Shown: positions 28,339 through 38,700, counted from the stretch's first letter. The stretch is DNA of 64,000 nucleotides from Flavobacterium tegetincola DSM 22377 (GCF_000425485.1 NZ_KE384388.1:62001-126000), one strand, 5' to 3'. The notes: generated by a model from the sequence alone, not told the origin. Made by a program: numbers and translations.

Positions 28339-29589
28339 TTATCGTGCTTCTATCTGAAACACTTTTTCAATCCAACCAATACTTTCATCGACCATTGTAT
28401 CATCGTGTTTCAAATGATTGGCAAAGTGAGTAGTGATTTTCTGGATAATTCTGTTACTGATGATTTCCGCTTGAGCTTCGTTAAAATCAGCAATTTTCTT
28501 ACTTTGATAATCCATTTCAGATAACTTAATTGCATTGAGTTTTTCTTTCAAGGCATGAATCGTTGGAGCAAATTTGCGTGCTTTCGTCCAAGTCATGAAT
28601 TCCTCTTTATACGTTTCAATGATAAGTTCAGCTGCTGGAATTTGTAATTTTCTATTTTCTAAAGTCTCATCCGTCATTTCTGCCAAATGGTCCATGTGAA
28701 TAAGAGTGACAAATTCATTCTCGCATACATTTTCATGCACGTTTTTAGGAATGGACAAATCTAAAATCAACAAAGGCTTTTTTAAGTTTAAAATAGCGTT
28801 GTCAATTGTAGGGTTTTGAGCTCCAGTTGCAACAACAACAACATCTGCTTTTTGAAGTTCAACATGCAATTCTGAATAATCTTTAACAATTAGATTCAGT
28901 TTGCTTGCTAATTTTTCTGCTTTATCTTTCGTACGGTTAATTAAAGTAATATGCTCATTTTTAGTATGTTTTACTAAATTTTCACATGTATTTCTACCGA
29001 TTTTTCCTGTTCCGAAAAGTAAAATGTTTTTATCCGAAATGTTTTCTACATTATTCATAATGTATCGAACGGCTGCAAAAGATACGGAAGTTGCACCACT
29101 ACTAATTTCGGTTTCGTTTTTGATTTTTTTGCTAGTTTGAATTACCGTGTTAATCAATCGGTCTAAATACGTGTTGATTAAACCGTGACTTTTTGATTCA
29201 GCATAACTGTTTTTTAGTTGACTAATAATTTCAAAATCACCTAAAATCTGACTGTCTAAACCAGTTCCTACACGAAACATGTGGTTTACGGCTTCTTGAT
29301 TTTTATAGACAAAACCTACTTTTTGAAACTCTTCAACCGTTCCATTACTGTTTTCACAAATCAATTTAATCAATTGAAAAGGATGTTCAGCAAAACCGTA
29401 AATTTCAGTTCGGTTGCAAGTTGAAGTAATAGTCAAACTTGGAATTCCTTCCTCTTTGGCTTGAAGTAATAAGTTGTTTTGGGCTTTAGCATCTAGGCTA
29501 AATTTCCCTCTTACCACTGCATCTGCTTTCTTGTAACTCAATCCTACGGAGTAAAAATATTGAGGCTTTAAAGTATTGTTGTTTTCCAT
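28339..29589 (-). CDS. hemA: Glutamyl-tRNA reductase
   Basis: A 416-residue enzyme that reduces glutamyl-tRNA(Glu) to glutamate-1-semialdehyde, the first step of C5 heme synthesis. The nucleophile is C58 in TSTCNRTEIYGF. The NADPH domain has LLFGTGKIGRNTCENL. A dimerisation helix region follows. I start at MENNNTLK; a start 9 bp further up is possible. It is the first gene of the minus-strand run and diverges from an AraC gene. Confidence 0.96.
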   Translation of the reverse strand: MENNNTLKPQYFYSVGLSYKKADAVVRGKFSLDAKAQNNLLLQAKEEGIPSLTITSTCNRTEIYGFAEHPFQLIKLICENSNGTVEEFQKVGFVYKNQEAVNHMFRVGTGLDSQILGDFEIISQLKNSYAESKSHGLINTYLDRLINTVIQTSKKIKNETEISSGATSVSFAAVRYIMNNVENISDKNILLFGTGKIGRNTCENLVKHTKNEHITLINRTKDKAEKLASKLNLIVKDYSELHVELQKADVVVVATGAQNPTIDNAILNLKKPLLILDLSIPKNVHENVCENEFVTLIHMDHLAEMTDETLENRKLQIPAAELIIETYKEEFMTWTKARKFAPTIHALKEKLNAIKLSEMDYQSKKIADFNEAQAEIISNRIIQKITTHFANHLKHDDTMVDESIGWIEKVFQIEAR

Positions 29590-29615
29590 AATATACATTC
29601 TTCCAAAATGTTCGA

Positions 29616-29623
29616 CAAAATTA
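29616..29623 (-). promoter_or_regulatory. Putative -7 box for hemA
   Basis: TAATTTTG on the minus strand matches the Bacteroidota TAnnTTTG consensus 26 bp before the hemA start. No clear -33 TTG partner at the ideal distance is seen. Confidence 0.4.
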
Positions 29624-29717
29624 TCACTAAGCTTTTTATAAAAGTAACGCTTAAAGGACTATTTGTGTCGCTTTGAGATATTTTATTATAAAATGCGGAT
29701 TTCAGCGTTATTTCTTA

Positions 29718-29725
29718 TAAATTTG
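29718..29725 (+). promoter_or_regulatory. Putative -7 box for the AraC gene
   Basis: TAAATTTG fits TAnnTTTG and lies 93 bp before the AraC start in the hemA-araC divergent region. Confidence 0.35.
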
Positions 29726-29818
29726 CACTGAAATCAAGTCCTTGCAACTGTCTTATGTAGAACAATTCTAAATAAATTCGAAGTAAGTACTCTAGAACAT
29801 TTACGAAAAAATATCGCT

Positions 29819-30691
29819 ATGGGTTCTCAAGAAGTAATAAAAATTGAAGAAGATTTTATTTTAATCCGTTTTCAGAATGATGAAAATGATAATATGTTGG
29901 TTAAAAGGCCTGTTGATCAAGGGTTAATACAGTTTCATTTTGGTATTAAAGGAAAAGCAAAATTTGTGTTTAATCAAGGGACTTATGCTTTAGATTTAAA
30001 GGAAGAACAATCTTTACTACTCTATAATCCTCAAAAAGAACTGCCTCTAAACTTGGAATTGGCACCAAATACTTGGGTAATTTCCGTGATTATTTCTATT
30101 AAAAAATTTCACACTTTATTTTCTACAGAAGCTGAATACATTCCGTTTTTAAGTAGTGAAAATCAAGATAAAAAATATTACAACGATGGAAAAATCAGTC
30201 CGTCGATGTCGATTGTTTTGAGTCAAATTTTTCATTTCAACTTAAATCCTTCAATTAAGAATTTATATTACCGAGGAAAAGGATATGAATTGCTAAGTTT
30301 GTATTTCAACCGAACTGAAGACCCAAATGCAGAACAATGTCCGTTTTTGATTGACGAAGAAAATGTGATGAAAATTCGCCAAGCGAAAGAAATTATTCTA
30401 AGTAATATAGCTGAACCTCCTGGATTACAAGAATTAGCAGATAAAGTAGGTTTGAATTTAAAGAAACTTAAAATGGGTTTTAAGCAAATTTATGGCGATA
30501 CGGTTTACGGTTTTCTATTTGATTATAAAATGGATTATGCCCGAAAGTTGCTCGATTCTGGTTCGTATAATGTCAATGAGGTAGGCTTGAAAATTGGCTA
30601 CAGCACCGGAAGTCATTTCATCGCTGCTTTTAAGAAAAAATATGCCACAACACCCAAAAAATACTTAATGTCGATAAATCCAAATACATAA
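29819..30691 (+). CDS. AraC-family regulator next to hemA
   Basis: A 290-residue protein. The N-terminal half is a beta-rich sensor domain without an obvious ligand motif. Residues about 185-290 form the AraC DNA-binding domain (LQELADKVGLNLKKLKMGFKQIYG and IGYSTGSHFIAAFKKKY). The domain order and sequence resemble PchR-type regulators, which respond to iron-siderophore in Pseudomonas. It diverges from hemA and precedes hemH by 97 bp, so control of heme or iron genes is a reasonable guess, not shown. Confidence 0.88.
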   Translation: MGSQEVIKIEEDFILIRFQNDENDNMLVKRPVDQGLIQFHFGIKGKAKFVFNQGTYALDLKEEQSLLLYNPQKELPLNLELAPNTWVISVIISIKKFHTLFSTEAEYIPFLSSENQDKKYYNDGKISPSMSIVLSQIFHFNLNPSIKNLYYRGKGYELLSLYFNRTEDPNAEQCPFLIDEENVMKIRQAKEIILSNIAEPPGLQELADKVGLNLKKLKMGFKQIYGDTVYGFLFDYKMDYARKLLDSGSYNVNEVGLKIGYSTGSHFIAAFKKKYATTPKKYLMSINPNT

Positions 30692-30762
30692 TCGATAGTT
30701 TTTCGTAATTAAACAATAAACAAAATATAGTTAATCCAAAGGCTGACAAAATTTGACTTTGT

Positions 30763-30770
30763 TACTTTTG
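30763..30770 (+). promoter_or_regulatory. Putative -7 box for hemH
   Basis: TACTTTTG matches TAnnTTTG and lies 18 bp before the hemH start, so the leader would be very short. No good -33 box is seen. Confidence 0.4.
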
Positions 30771-30788
30771 TAAAAATCAATTACCATA

Positions 30789-31808
30789 ATGAAAGGAGTA
30801 TTATTAGTAAATCTTGGTTCGCCAAAAAGTCCAGAACCTAAAGATGTTAAGCCATATTTGGACGAGTTTTTAATGGATAAATACGTAATTGACGTTCCCT
30901 ATTTGTTAAGAGCTTTGCTGGTTCGAGGAATTATTTTAAGAACCCGACCAAAAGCTTCGGCTCACGCTTATAAGCAAATTTGGTGGGACGAAGGTTCTCC
31001 ATTAATCGTACTTTCTGAAAGAATGCATAAAAAAGTGCAGGCAAAAGTGAATATTCCCGTTGCTTTAGCGATGCGATATGGCGAAATGTCTATTGAAAAA
31101 GGATTAAAAGAATTGCACGACCAAGGCGTTACTAATGTGATGCTTTTTCCATTATATCCACAATATGCAATGGCTTCGACGCTGACAATTTTGGTTTTAG
31201 CCGAAAAAATCAGAGCCGAAAAATATCCAAATATGAAATTTACCGATGTTCCAGCGTTTTATAATAAACCGGATTACATCAAGAATTTGTCAGATAAAAT
31301 TAAAGCAAGTTTAGAAGGTTACGAGTACGACCAACTGGTGTTTTCGTACCATGGAATTCCAGAACGACACATTCGCAAAACGGATGTAACTAAATCACAT
31401 TGTAAAATTGACGGTTCTTGCTGCAACACACCTTCACCAGCTCATGAATTTTGCTACCGTCACCAATGTTACGAAACAACCCGATTAGTGGTGGAGCAAT
31501 TGCAAATTCCAGAAGGAAAATACATGCAAACTTTTCAATCAAGATTGGCTGGAGATAAATGGCTTACACCTTACACCGATACCGAAATTGACAAAATGCC
31601 AAGTAAAGGAATTAAGAAAATCGCTGTGGTAACTCCTGCTTTTGTTACGGATTGTTTAGAAACATTAGAAGAAATTGCAATGAGAGCTAAAGAAGATTTT
31701 GAAGAAAAAGGCGGAGAGGAATTCTTGGCAATTCCTTGTTTAAATGACGACGATGCTTGGATTCAAACGGTAACCAATTGGATTTCTGATTTCCAAAAAA
31801 CCAACTAA
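30789..31808 (+). CDS. hemH: Ferrochelatase
   Basis: A 339-residue enzyme that inserts Fe2+ into protoporphyrin IX, or into coproporphyrin III in other lineages. Family motifs are GVLLVNLGSP, the active-site His in FSYHGIPERH, and FQSRLAGDKWLTPYTD with the C-terminal Glu motif ETLEEIAM. A Cys-rich stretch GSCCNTPSPAHEFCYRHQCYET is present. HemF in this locus implies the protoporphyrin route. A MATE gene begins 3 bp after its stop. Confidence 0.96.
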   Translation: MKGVLLVNLGSPKSPEPKDVKPYLDEFLMDKYVIDVPYLLRALLVRGIILRTRPKASAHAYKQIWWDEGSPLIVLSERMHKKVQAKVNIPVALAMRYGEMSIEKGLKELHDQGVTNVMLFPLYPQYAMASTLTILVLAEKIRAEKYPNMKFTDVPAFYNKPDYIKNLSDKIKASLEGYEYDQLVFSYHGIPERHIRKTDVTKSHCKIDGSCCNTPSPAHEFCYRHQCYETTRLVVEQLQIPEGKYMQTFQSRLAGDKWLTPYTDTEIDKMPSKGIKKIAVVTPAFVTDCLETLEEIAMRAKEDFEEKGGEEFLAIPCLNDDDAWIQTVTNWISDFQKTN

Positions 31809-31811
31809 TCA

Positions 31812-33152
31812 ATGGCGGTTACTTCCGAAGAGTTAGGAAATAAGGACATTAAATCATTACTGATAAAACAAGCGGTTCCGGCATCAATCGGAATTTTGTT
31901 TATGTCGGTCAATATTTTGGTGGATACTATTTTCGTTGGACAATGGATTGGTTCGTTAGCAATTGCTGCAGTTACCGTAGTTTTGCCTATGACTTTTTTC
32001 ATTTCCTCTTTAGGAATGGCGGTTGGAATTGGAGGAAGCTCTGTACTTTCGAGAGCTTTAGGTTCAGGAAATAAAGAAAAAGCTGAAAAAACTTTTGGGA
32101 ATCAAATTTTGATGACGTTCGTTTTGGCTTCGGTATTTGTGCTTTTGGGTATTTTTTTTAGTGACGAGATGTTGCTACTTTTTGGTGCTCAAGGCGATAT
32201 TGTCAAACCGGCAAAGGAATTCTTTTTTCCAATTATTGTTTCTGTACCATTTTTGGCACTGTCAATGATGGGAAATACTGTAATTCGGGCAGAAGGAAGA
32301 GCGAAGTTTGCCATGTTTGCCATGATTATTCCGGCATTCGCCAATATTTTGCTAGACATTTTATTCATAAAGTATTTGGATTTGGGAATGTTTGGAGCAG
32401 CTTTGGCTACAGCCATTTCCTATTTTACATGCTTCGTATTTATAGTTTGGTTTTTTATTTACAAAAGTGAATTGCGTCTCAAATGGCACCATCTCAAGTT
32501 CGATTTTCCTTTGGTTAAAGAAATAACTTCTTTAAGCTTTGTGACGTTTTCTAGACAAGGCGTGGTAAGTATTTTGGCCATTATTCTGAACCACACTTTG
32601 TATACTTTTGGAGGCGAACATTCGGTGATAATTTACGGAATTATCAGTCGGATGTTGATGTTTGCTTTGTTTCCTGTTTTAGGAATAACCCAAGGATTTA
32701 TTCCAATTGCGGGATATAATTACGGAGCAAATAACCATAAACGGGTGAAGGAAGCCATTTTTATTTCCATCAAATATGCCGCAATTTTAGCTACGATTAT
32801 TTATGTTGGCATTTTAATATTTACACAAGAAATTGTCGCTATTTTTACAAATGACACTACTGTATTAGCCGAAACACCAAATGCGTTGCGATGGGTTTTT
32901 GCAGCGTCGCCAATTATTGCTATTCAATTGATTGGTTCCGCTTATTTTCAGGCTGCAGGAAAGGCGAAAAAAGCATTATTTTTGACGTTGACCAAGCAAG
33001 GTTTTTTCTTAATTCCATTAGTTTTACTATTGCCCAATTTTTTTGGTATTTTTGGCGTTTGGATTGCATTTCCTATTTCTGATGTTTTGTCCACCACAAT
33101 TACCTATTATTTTCTAAACCGAGAAATGAAAACGCATTTAAAGACACACTAA
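31812..33152 (+). CDS. MATE family efflux transporter
   Basis: A 446-residue inner-membrane protein with about 12 helices arranged as two MatE halves. Typical phrases are PASIGILFMSVNILVDTIFVGQW, GIGGSSVLSRALGSG and ITQGFIPIAGYNYGA. It would export drugs or metabolites using Na+ or H+. It is packed between hemH and hemJ with 3-bp and 0-bp gaps, so it is co-transcribed with them. A porphyrin-related cargo is possible but not shown. Confidence 0.93.
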   Translation: MAVTSEELGNKDIKSLLIKQAVPASIGILFMSVNILVDTIFVGQWIGSLAIAAVTVVLPMTFFISSLGMAVGIGGSSVLSRALGSGNKEKAEKTFGNQILMTFVLASVFVLLGIFFSDEMLLLFGAQGDIVKPAKEFFFPIIVSVPFLALSMMGNTVIRAEGRAKFAMFAMIIPAFANILLDILFIKYLDLGMFGAALATAISYFTCFVFIVWFFIYKSELRLKWHHLKFDFPLVKEITSLSFVTFSRQGVVSILAIILNHTLYTFGGEHSVIIYGIISRMLMFALFPVLGITQGFIPIAGYNYGANNHKRVKEAIFISIKYAAILATIIYVGILIFTQEIVAIFTNDTTVLAETPNALRWVFAASPIIAIQLIGSAYFQAAGKAKKALFLTLTKQGFFLIPLVLLLPNFFGIFGVWIAFPISDVLSTTITYYFLNREMKTHLKTH

Positions 33153-33710
33153 ATGGATTACTATTACGACTACTTAAAATCGTTACATTTGATTTTTGTA
33201 ATTACTTGGTTTGCAGGTTTGTTTTATATCGTTCGCTTATTTGTGTATCAAATTGAGGCTTCTAAAAAGGAATCTCCAGAAAAGGAAATTTTACAGAAGC
33301 AATATAAAATAATGACGTACCGATTGTGGTACATTATCACTTGGCCATCGGCAGTTTTGGCAAGTATATTTGCATTTTGGCTACTGTTTTTTACAGAAAG
33401 AGGTGGAGCTTGGTTGCATCAACCTTGGATGCATGTCAAACTTGGCTTCGTTTTTGTACTTTATTTATACCATTGGAAATGCCAAATTATCTTCAATGAA
33501 TTGCAAAAAGATACCGTGAAATATTCCAATACTTGGATGCGACTTTGGAATGAAGGTGCTACAATTATTTTATTTGCCGTAGTCTTTTTGGTAATCTTAA
33601 AAAATGCCGTAAATTGGATTTATGGTGTTGTCGGAATCTTTTTGTTTTCAATAATAATAATGTTGGGATTCAAATTCTACAAGAAAATTCGGGAGCGAAA
33701 TCAATCGTAA
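33153..33710 (+). CDS. hemJ: Protoporphyrinogen oxidase HemJ-like membrane protein
   Basis: A 185-residue protein with four to five membrane helices. The N-terminal LKSLHLIFVITWFAGLFYIVRLFVY holds the conserved His and the WFAG-F-RLF pattern of HemJ (UPF0093). Later come YRLWYIITWP, WMHVKLGFV with a conserved Lys, YHWKCQ and RLWNEGATIIL. It would oxidise protoporphyrinogen IX. Automatic pipelines may call it CopD-like, but the motifs and the position beside hemH favour HemJ. It fills the step between HemF and HemH. Confidence 0.85.
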   Translation: MDYYYDYLKSLHLIFVITWFAGLFYIVRLFVYQIEASKKESPEKEILQKQYKIMTYRLWYIITWPSAVLASIFAFWLLFFTERGGAWLHQPWMHVKLGFVFVLYLYHWKCQIIFNELQKDTVKYSNTWMRLWNEGATIILFAVVFLVILKNAVNWIYGVVGIFLFSIIIMLGFKFYKKIRERNQS

Positions 33711-33713
33711 AGT

Positions 33714-35186
33714 ATGCTTAAAAGAGTCAAAATAAGAACAATTTCACTTCGAAATAGAATTTTCCTTTCGATGATTTTGTTGACCCTAATTGCCTCGATA
33801 TTAATTGCTTCCATTTCCATTTACCAGTTCAAACGGGAAGCCAAAGATTACCACCAAGAACGTTTGGAACGTAAGGAAAACGCGATTAAGGAACACATAA
33901 ATTTCGTTTTAGCGACTACTACTTATCCTTTGACGGAGAAAAATTTACCTTTAATTTTTAAAGATAAAATCCATGAATTATCGGATATTCACAGTCTTCA
34001 AATTAATATTTTCAGCCTTGAAGGCAAATTGCTAAAGTCGTCAAAGGCTTCTTTTTCAATTGATACCGTCGCGCCACCCATTCCAAAATACATTTTAGGA
34101 TTGATTCAATCTTCGATTGATAAACGATATGTGGATGTAAAAACTATTGACGATAAAAAATACCGTGCATCGTTCAGTCAAATTAAAGATTTAAAATTTA
34201 AACCGTTGGGGATTTTGAATTTGCCGTACATTCAAGACGATGGTTTTTATGAGCGAGAATTGCGCAATTTCTTGATCCGATTAGGACAGGTTTACAGTTT
34301 TATGTTGCTGATTGCTTTTGCTTTGGCCTATTTTCTATCCAGTTACATTACAAAGTCGTTGAAGTCCATTTCAATGAAGATTATTTCAACTACTTTGAAC
34401 AAAAAGAATGAAAAAATTGAAACGGATGATAGCAGTCGTGAAGTAAGTCTCTTGATTGACGCTTATAACGGAATGGTGGATCAATTGGAGGAAAGCGCCT
34501 TACTTTTGGCACAAAGCGAACGTGAACAAGCTTGGCGCGAAATGGCAAAGCAAGTGGCACACGAAATTAAAAATCCATTAACTCCCATGCGATTGACGGT
34601 TCAAAGTTTCGAACGAAAATTTGACGCAAATGACCCGGAAATCAAGCAGAAAATTAAGGATTATTCGGATACTTTGATTCAGCAAATAGATACCATGAGT
34701 TCAGTGGCTTCGGCTTTTTCTAATTTTGCGTCCATGCCAGCCCAACAAAATGAAACTTTAAATGTGGTGTCTGTAATTGAATTGGCGCTGGAAATTTTTA
34801 ATGAAGATTTTATACTTTTCGAAGCAGATGAAAAGGAAATTATCACGTTGATGGACCGAACACAACTCATCCGAATCATTACCAATTTAGTTAAAAATGC
34901 CATTCAAGCCATTCCTGAAGATTACAAAGAAAAACGAGTAAAAATTAGTGTAAAGAAAGATTCCCATTTCGTTTTAATAAAAGTAATTGATAATGGAAGC
35001 GGAATTGATGGCCAAAATATCCCGCGAATTTTTGAACCGAAATTTACCACCAAGACAAGCGGAATGGGTCTGGGACTAGGAATTATCAAAAATATCATCG
35101 AAAATTATAAAGGAACGATTACTTTTGAAAGCGAAATTGGATTAGGAACTACATTTACCGTTACGCTTCCTCTAATTAAAAATTAA
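33714..35186 (+). CDS. Sensor histidine kinase, NtrY-like
   Basis: A 490-residue membrane kinase. Helices near 17-38 and 195-215 flank a periplasmic sensor region, followed by a HAMP-like linker. The dimerisation/phosphoacceptor motif is HEIKNPLTPMR (His near residue 283). The ATPase domain has NLVKNAIQAIP, DNGSGID and GMGLGLGI. No response regulator gene lies nearby, so it is an orphan here. It starts 3 bp after hemJ, which links its expression to the heme genes. Confidence 0.92.
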   Translation: MLKRVKIRTISLRNRIFLSMILLTLIASILIASISIYQFKREAKDYHQERLERKENAIKEHINFVLATTTYPLTEKNLPLIFKDKIHELSDIHSLQINIFSLEGKLLKSSKASFSIDTVAPPIPKYILGLIQSSIDKRYVDVKTIDDKKYRASFSQIKDLKFKPLGILNLPYIQDDGFYERELRNFLIRLGQVYSFMLLIAFALAYFLSSYITKSLKSISMKIISTTLNKKNEKIETDDSSREVSLLIDAYNGMVDQLEESALLLAQSEREQAWREMAKQVAHEIKNPLTPMRLTVQSFERKFDANDPEIKQKIKDYSDTLIQQIDTMSSVASAFSNFASMPAQQNETLNVVSVIELALEIFNEDFILFEADEKEIITLMDRTQLIRIITNLVKNAIQAIPEDYKEKRVKISVKKDSHFVLIKVIDNGSGIDGQNIPRIFEPKFTTKTSGMGLGLGIIKNIIENYKGTITFESEIGLGTTFTVTLPLIKN

Positions 35187-35203
35187 ATTTAAAAATCAAG
35201 ATC

Positions 35204-35986
35204 ATGAATTACGAAAATATTTTAGTGGCAACCGATAATAAAATCACAACTATAACTATAAACCGTCCAACAAAACTGAATGCGTTGAATAAAGCAACGA
35301 TTCATGAACTGCACGAAGCATTTAAAAATGCCGAATCGGATGAAAATGTAAATGTAATTTTGTTAACAGGTTCAGGCGAAAAAGCTTTTGTAGCCGGAGC
35401 TGATATTTCTGAATTTGCACATTTTTCAGTGGAAGAAGGCGCTCAACTTTCTGCACAAGGACAGGAGTTACTATTTGACTTTGTAGAGAATTTAAAAACG
35501 CCTGTGATTGCTGCAATTAATGGATTTGCTCTGGGTGGCGGATTAGAATTGGCAATGTCATGTCATTTTAGAGTCGCTTCTGAAAATGCTAAAATGGGTT
35601 TGCCTGAAGTTTCATTAGGTGTAATTCCTGGTTATGGAGGAACACAACGTTTGCCTCAACTTATTGGCAAAGGAAAAGCTATGGAATTGATTATGACTGC
35701 CGGAATGCTAAATGCAGAAGAAGCTTTGGATTGGAAATTAGTAAATCATGTAGTTTCTTCTGCTGAATTAATTCCTTTTTGCACTGAAATTGCGACTAAA
35801 ATTTTAAGAAATTCGCCGATTGCAATTTCAAAAGCGATTAAGTCGATTAATGCGAATTTTAAAGATGGAGTAAATGGTTTTGAAACCGAGATTAAGAATT
35901 TCGGAAAATCATTTGGTACCGAAGATTTCAAAGAAGGAACCACCGCATTTTTAGAAAAAAGAAAACCAGTTTTTACGGGAAAATAA
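35204..35986 (+). CDS. Enoyl-CoA hydratase
   Basis: A 260-residue crotonase-fold enzyme that adds water to 2-enoyl-CoA in fatty-acid beta-oxidation. The oxyanion-hole segments AFVAGADISEF and NGFALGGGLELAMSCHF are present, as is the catalytic Glu region LPEVSLGVIPGYGGTQRLP. Length matches single-domain short-chain hydratases. It lies 17 bp after the kinase gene. Confidence 0.93.
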   Translation: MNYENILVATDNKITTITINRPTKLNALNKATIHELHEAFKNAESDENVNVILLTGSGEKAFVAGADISEFAHFSVEEGAQLSAQGQELLFDFVENLKTPVIAAINGFALGGGLELAMSCHFRVASENAKMGLPEVSLGVIPGYGGTQRLPQLIGKGKAMELIMTAGMLNAEEALDWKLVNHVVSSAELIPFCTEIATKILRNSPIAISKAIKSINANFKDGVNGFETEIKNFGKSFGTEDFKEGTTAFLEKRKPVFTGK

Positions 35987-36158
35987 CATAAGGTTAGAAA
36001 CTCTAGAAAATTCTCGACACTAATTAGCACAAATTATTATATAAGAATTTGCCCTGATTAAAGTATGAAATATTAAAATAGTGAATATTCATGCATGTCT
36101 TGACAAAAATGTATGTATTTTCTAAAGTTTTTTAGTTAGAAATAGTTCAGGAATTTTG

Positions 36159-36166
36159 TATTTTTG
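36159..36166 (+). promoter_or_regulatory. Putative -7 box for plsC
   Basis: TATTTTTG fits TAnnTTTG, 17 bp before the plsC start. The -33 element is unclear. Confidence 0.4.
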
Positions 36167-36183
36167 TCTATTAATTTCGTTTC

Positions 36184-36918
36184 ATGGAGAAAATCATATC
36201 GTATCCCATTTCATTATTCAGCATGATGTTATTCTTGCTTGCTTTGGTGATTTTTCATCCCATACAATGGATTTGCTTCAATGTTTTTGGTTATCAGGCA
36301 CATAAAAAAAGTGTAGATTATCTGAATTGGGTTTTATTGCGAATTGGACATCTTTTAGGCAATACTTACAAGGTTACAGGTCGTGAATTGGTACCCAAAG
36401 GAGTGCCGATTATCTTTGTAGCCAATCATCAAAGTTTATATGATATTGCCGGAATCATCTGGTTTTTACGAAAATCGCACCCAAAATTTGTCAGTAAGAA
36501 AGAATTGGGAAAAGGAATTCCAAGTATTTCATATAATTTAAGGCACGGAGGTTCTGTTTTAATTGACCGTAAAGACCCAAAACAGGCCATTCCGACAATT
36601 ACGAAATTAGGAAAGTACATTGAAAAAAATAACCGTTCGGCAGTTATTTTTCCTGAAGGAACCAGAAGTAAAACAGGTAAGCCAAAAGAATTTGCACAAA
36701 CAGGTTTGAAGATTTTGTGTAAAGCAGCACCTTCGGCTTATGTAGTTCCAATAACGATTAACAACTCTTGGAAGTTTGTTAAATACGGATTTTTACCCTT
36801 TGGTTTGGGAAATCGCCTTACCTTTACAATACACCCTGCTTTAGCAGTAAAAGACTATACTTTTGATGAATTAATGCAGAAAACAGAGCAAACAATTGTC
36901 AATTCAATTGAATTGTAA
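36184..36918 (+). CDS. plsC: 1-acyl-sn-glycerol-3-phosphate acyltransferase
   Basis: A 244-residue membrane-associated acyltransferase making phosphatidic acid. N-terminal hydrophobic helix at about 5-30. The catalytic HX4D motif is NHQSLYD (H82, D87), and the phosphate-binding motif is FPEGTRSKTG. Length and spacing are normal. The acyl-ACP desaturase gene follows 52 bp later behind its own putative promoter. Confidence 0.94.
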   Translation: MEKIISYPISLFSMMLFLLALVIFHPIQWICFNVFGYQAHKKSVDYLNWVLLRIGHLLGNTYKVTGRELVPKGVPIIFVANHQSLYDIAGIIWFLRKSHPKFVSKKELGKGIPSISYNLRHGGSVLIDRKDPKQAIPTITKLGKYIEKNNRSAVIFPEGTRSKTGKPKEFAQTGLKILCKAAPSAYVVPITINNSWKFVKYGFLPFGLGNRLTFTIHPALAVKDYTFDELMQKTEQTIVNSIEL

Positions 36919-36925
36919 TAATTTG

Positions 36926-36933
36926 TATTTTTG
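36926..36933 (+). promoter_or_regulatory. Putative -7 box for the desaturase gene
   Basis: TATTTTTG fits TAnnTTTG and lies 37 bp before the start. A TTG at 36908 is 15 bp upstream, slightly close for a -33 box. Confidence 0.45.
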
Positions 36934-36970
36934 CAAAAAATTCTATTTTTAAATTTTAAAACAAACAAAA

Positions 36971-37957
<987 letters not shown>

Positions 37958-37978
37958 GTAACATAAGTATTTTATATA

Positions 37979-38018
37979 ATGTTGGATGTAAAAGTGAATT
38001 TTGCATCCAACATTTTTT
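37979..38018 (+). terminator. Terminator after the desaturase gene
   Basis: ATGTTGGATG (37979-37988) pairs perfectly with CATCCAACAT (38004-38013), followed by TTTTT. It covers the apparent upstream ATG of the next gene, which argues that the real start of that gene is 38030. Confidence 0.75.
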
Positions 38019-38029
38019 ATTTCAACAAA

Positions 38030-38683
38030 ATGGAAAACGATAAATTAATTCAAAATACAATAGTATTCGTAAAGCAACAACTACTAAACGCTGAAGGAGG
38101 TCATGACTGGTTTCATATTGAACGCGTGTATAAAAACACTTTGGCTATTGCCAAAGAAGAGCAATGCGATTTATTGATATGCCAACTTGGAGCTTTATTG
38201 CACGACATTGCCGATAGTAAATTTCACGATGGAGATGAAGAAATCGGACCAAAAACGGCACGGGATTTTTTGATAAGTGAAAAGGTTTCCGAAGAAGTGA
38301 TTGAGCACGTTATAAAAATCATCAAAAATATTTCATTTAAAGGAGGTAATTTTGAAAAGCAATTCAATTCAATTGAATTGCAAGTAGTTCAAGATGCAGA
38401 CCGTTTAGATGCTATTGGAGCGATTGGAATTGCAAGGTGTTTCAATTACGGAGGATTTAAAAATAGAACCATTTACAATCCAGAAATCAAGCCTAGTTTG
38501 ACTATGTCAAAAGAAGAGTATAAAAATTCTGACTCACCAACAATTAATCATTTTTATGAAAAGTTGTTGTTGTTAAAAGATAAAATGAATACCGAGTCTG
38601 GAAAAAAAATCGCAAACAAAAGACACGAATATATGGAGTTGTTTTTAGAGCAATTTTATGAAGAATGGGAGGGAAGAAGTTAG
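38030..38683 (+). CDS. HD-domain phosphohydrolase
   Basis: A 217-residue metal-dependent phosphohydrolase. The HD motif residues are HDWFHIERVY, LLHDIAD and VVQDADRLDAIGAIGIAR, as in the YedJ-like HD family. It is cytoplasmic; the substrate is unknown and may be a nucleotide. I use ATG 38030 because the upstream ATG at 37979 lies in a terminator stem. It converges on pyk. Confidence 0.9.
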   Translation: MENDKLIQNTIVFVKQQLLNAEGGHDWFHIERVYKNTLAIAKEEQCDLLICQLGALLHDIADSKFHDGDEEIGPKTARDFLISEKVSEEVIEHVIKIIKNISFKGGNFEKQFNSIELQVVQDADRLDAIGAIGIARCFNYGGFKNRTIYNPEIKPSLTMSKEEYKNSDSPTINHFYEKLLLLKDKMNTESGKKIANKRHEYMELFLEQFYEEWEGRS

Positions 38684-38700
38684 AACTTTATCTCATAAAA

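Noticed and set aside
37979..38029. Upstream start for the HD hydrolase
   Set aside because: The ATG is part of a perfect terminator stem belonging to the desaturase gene.
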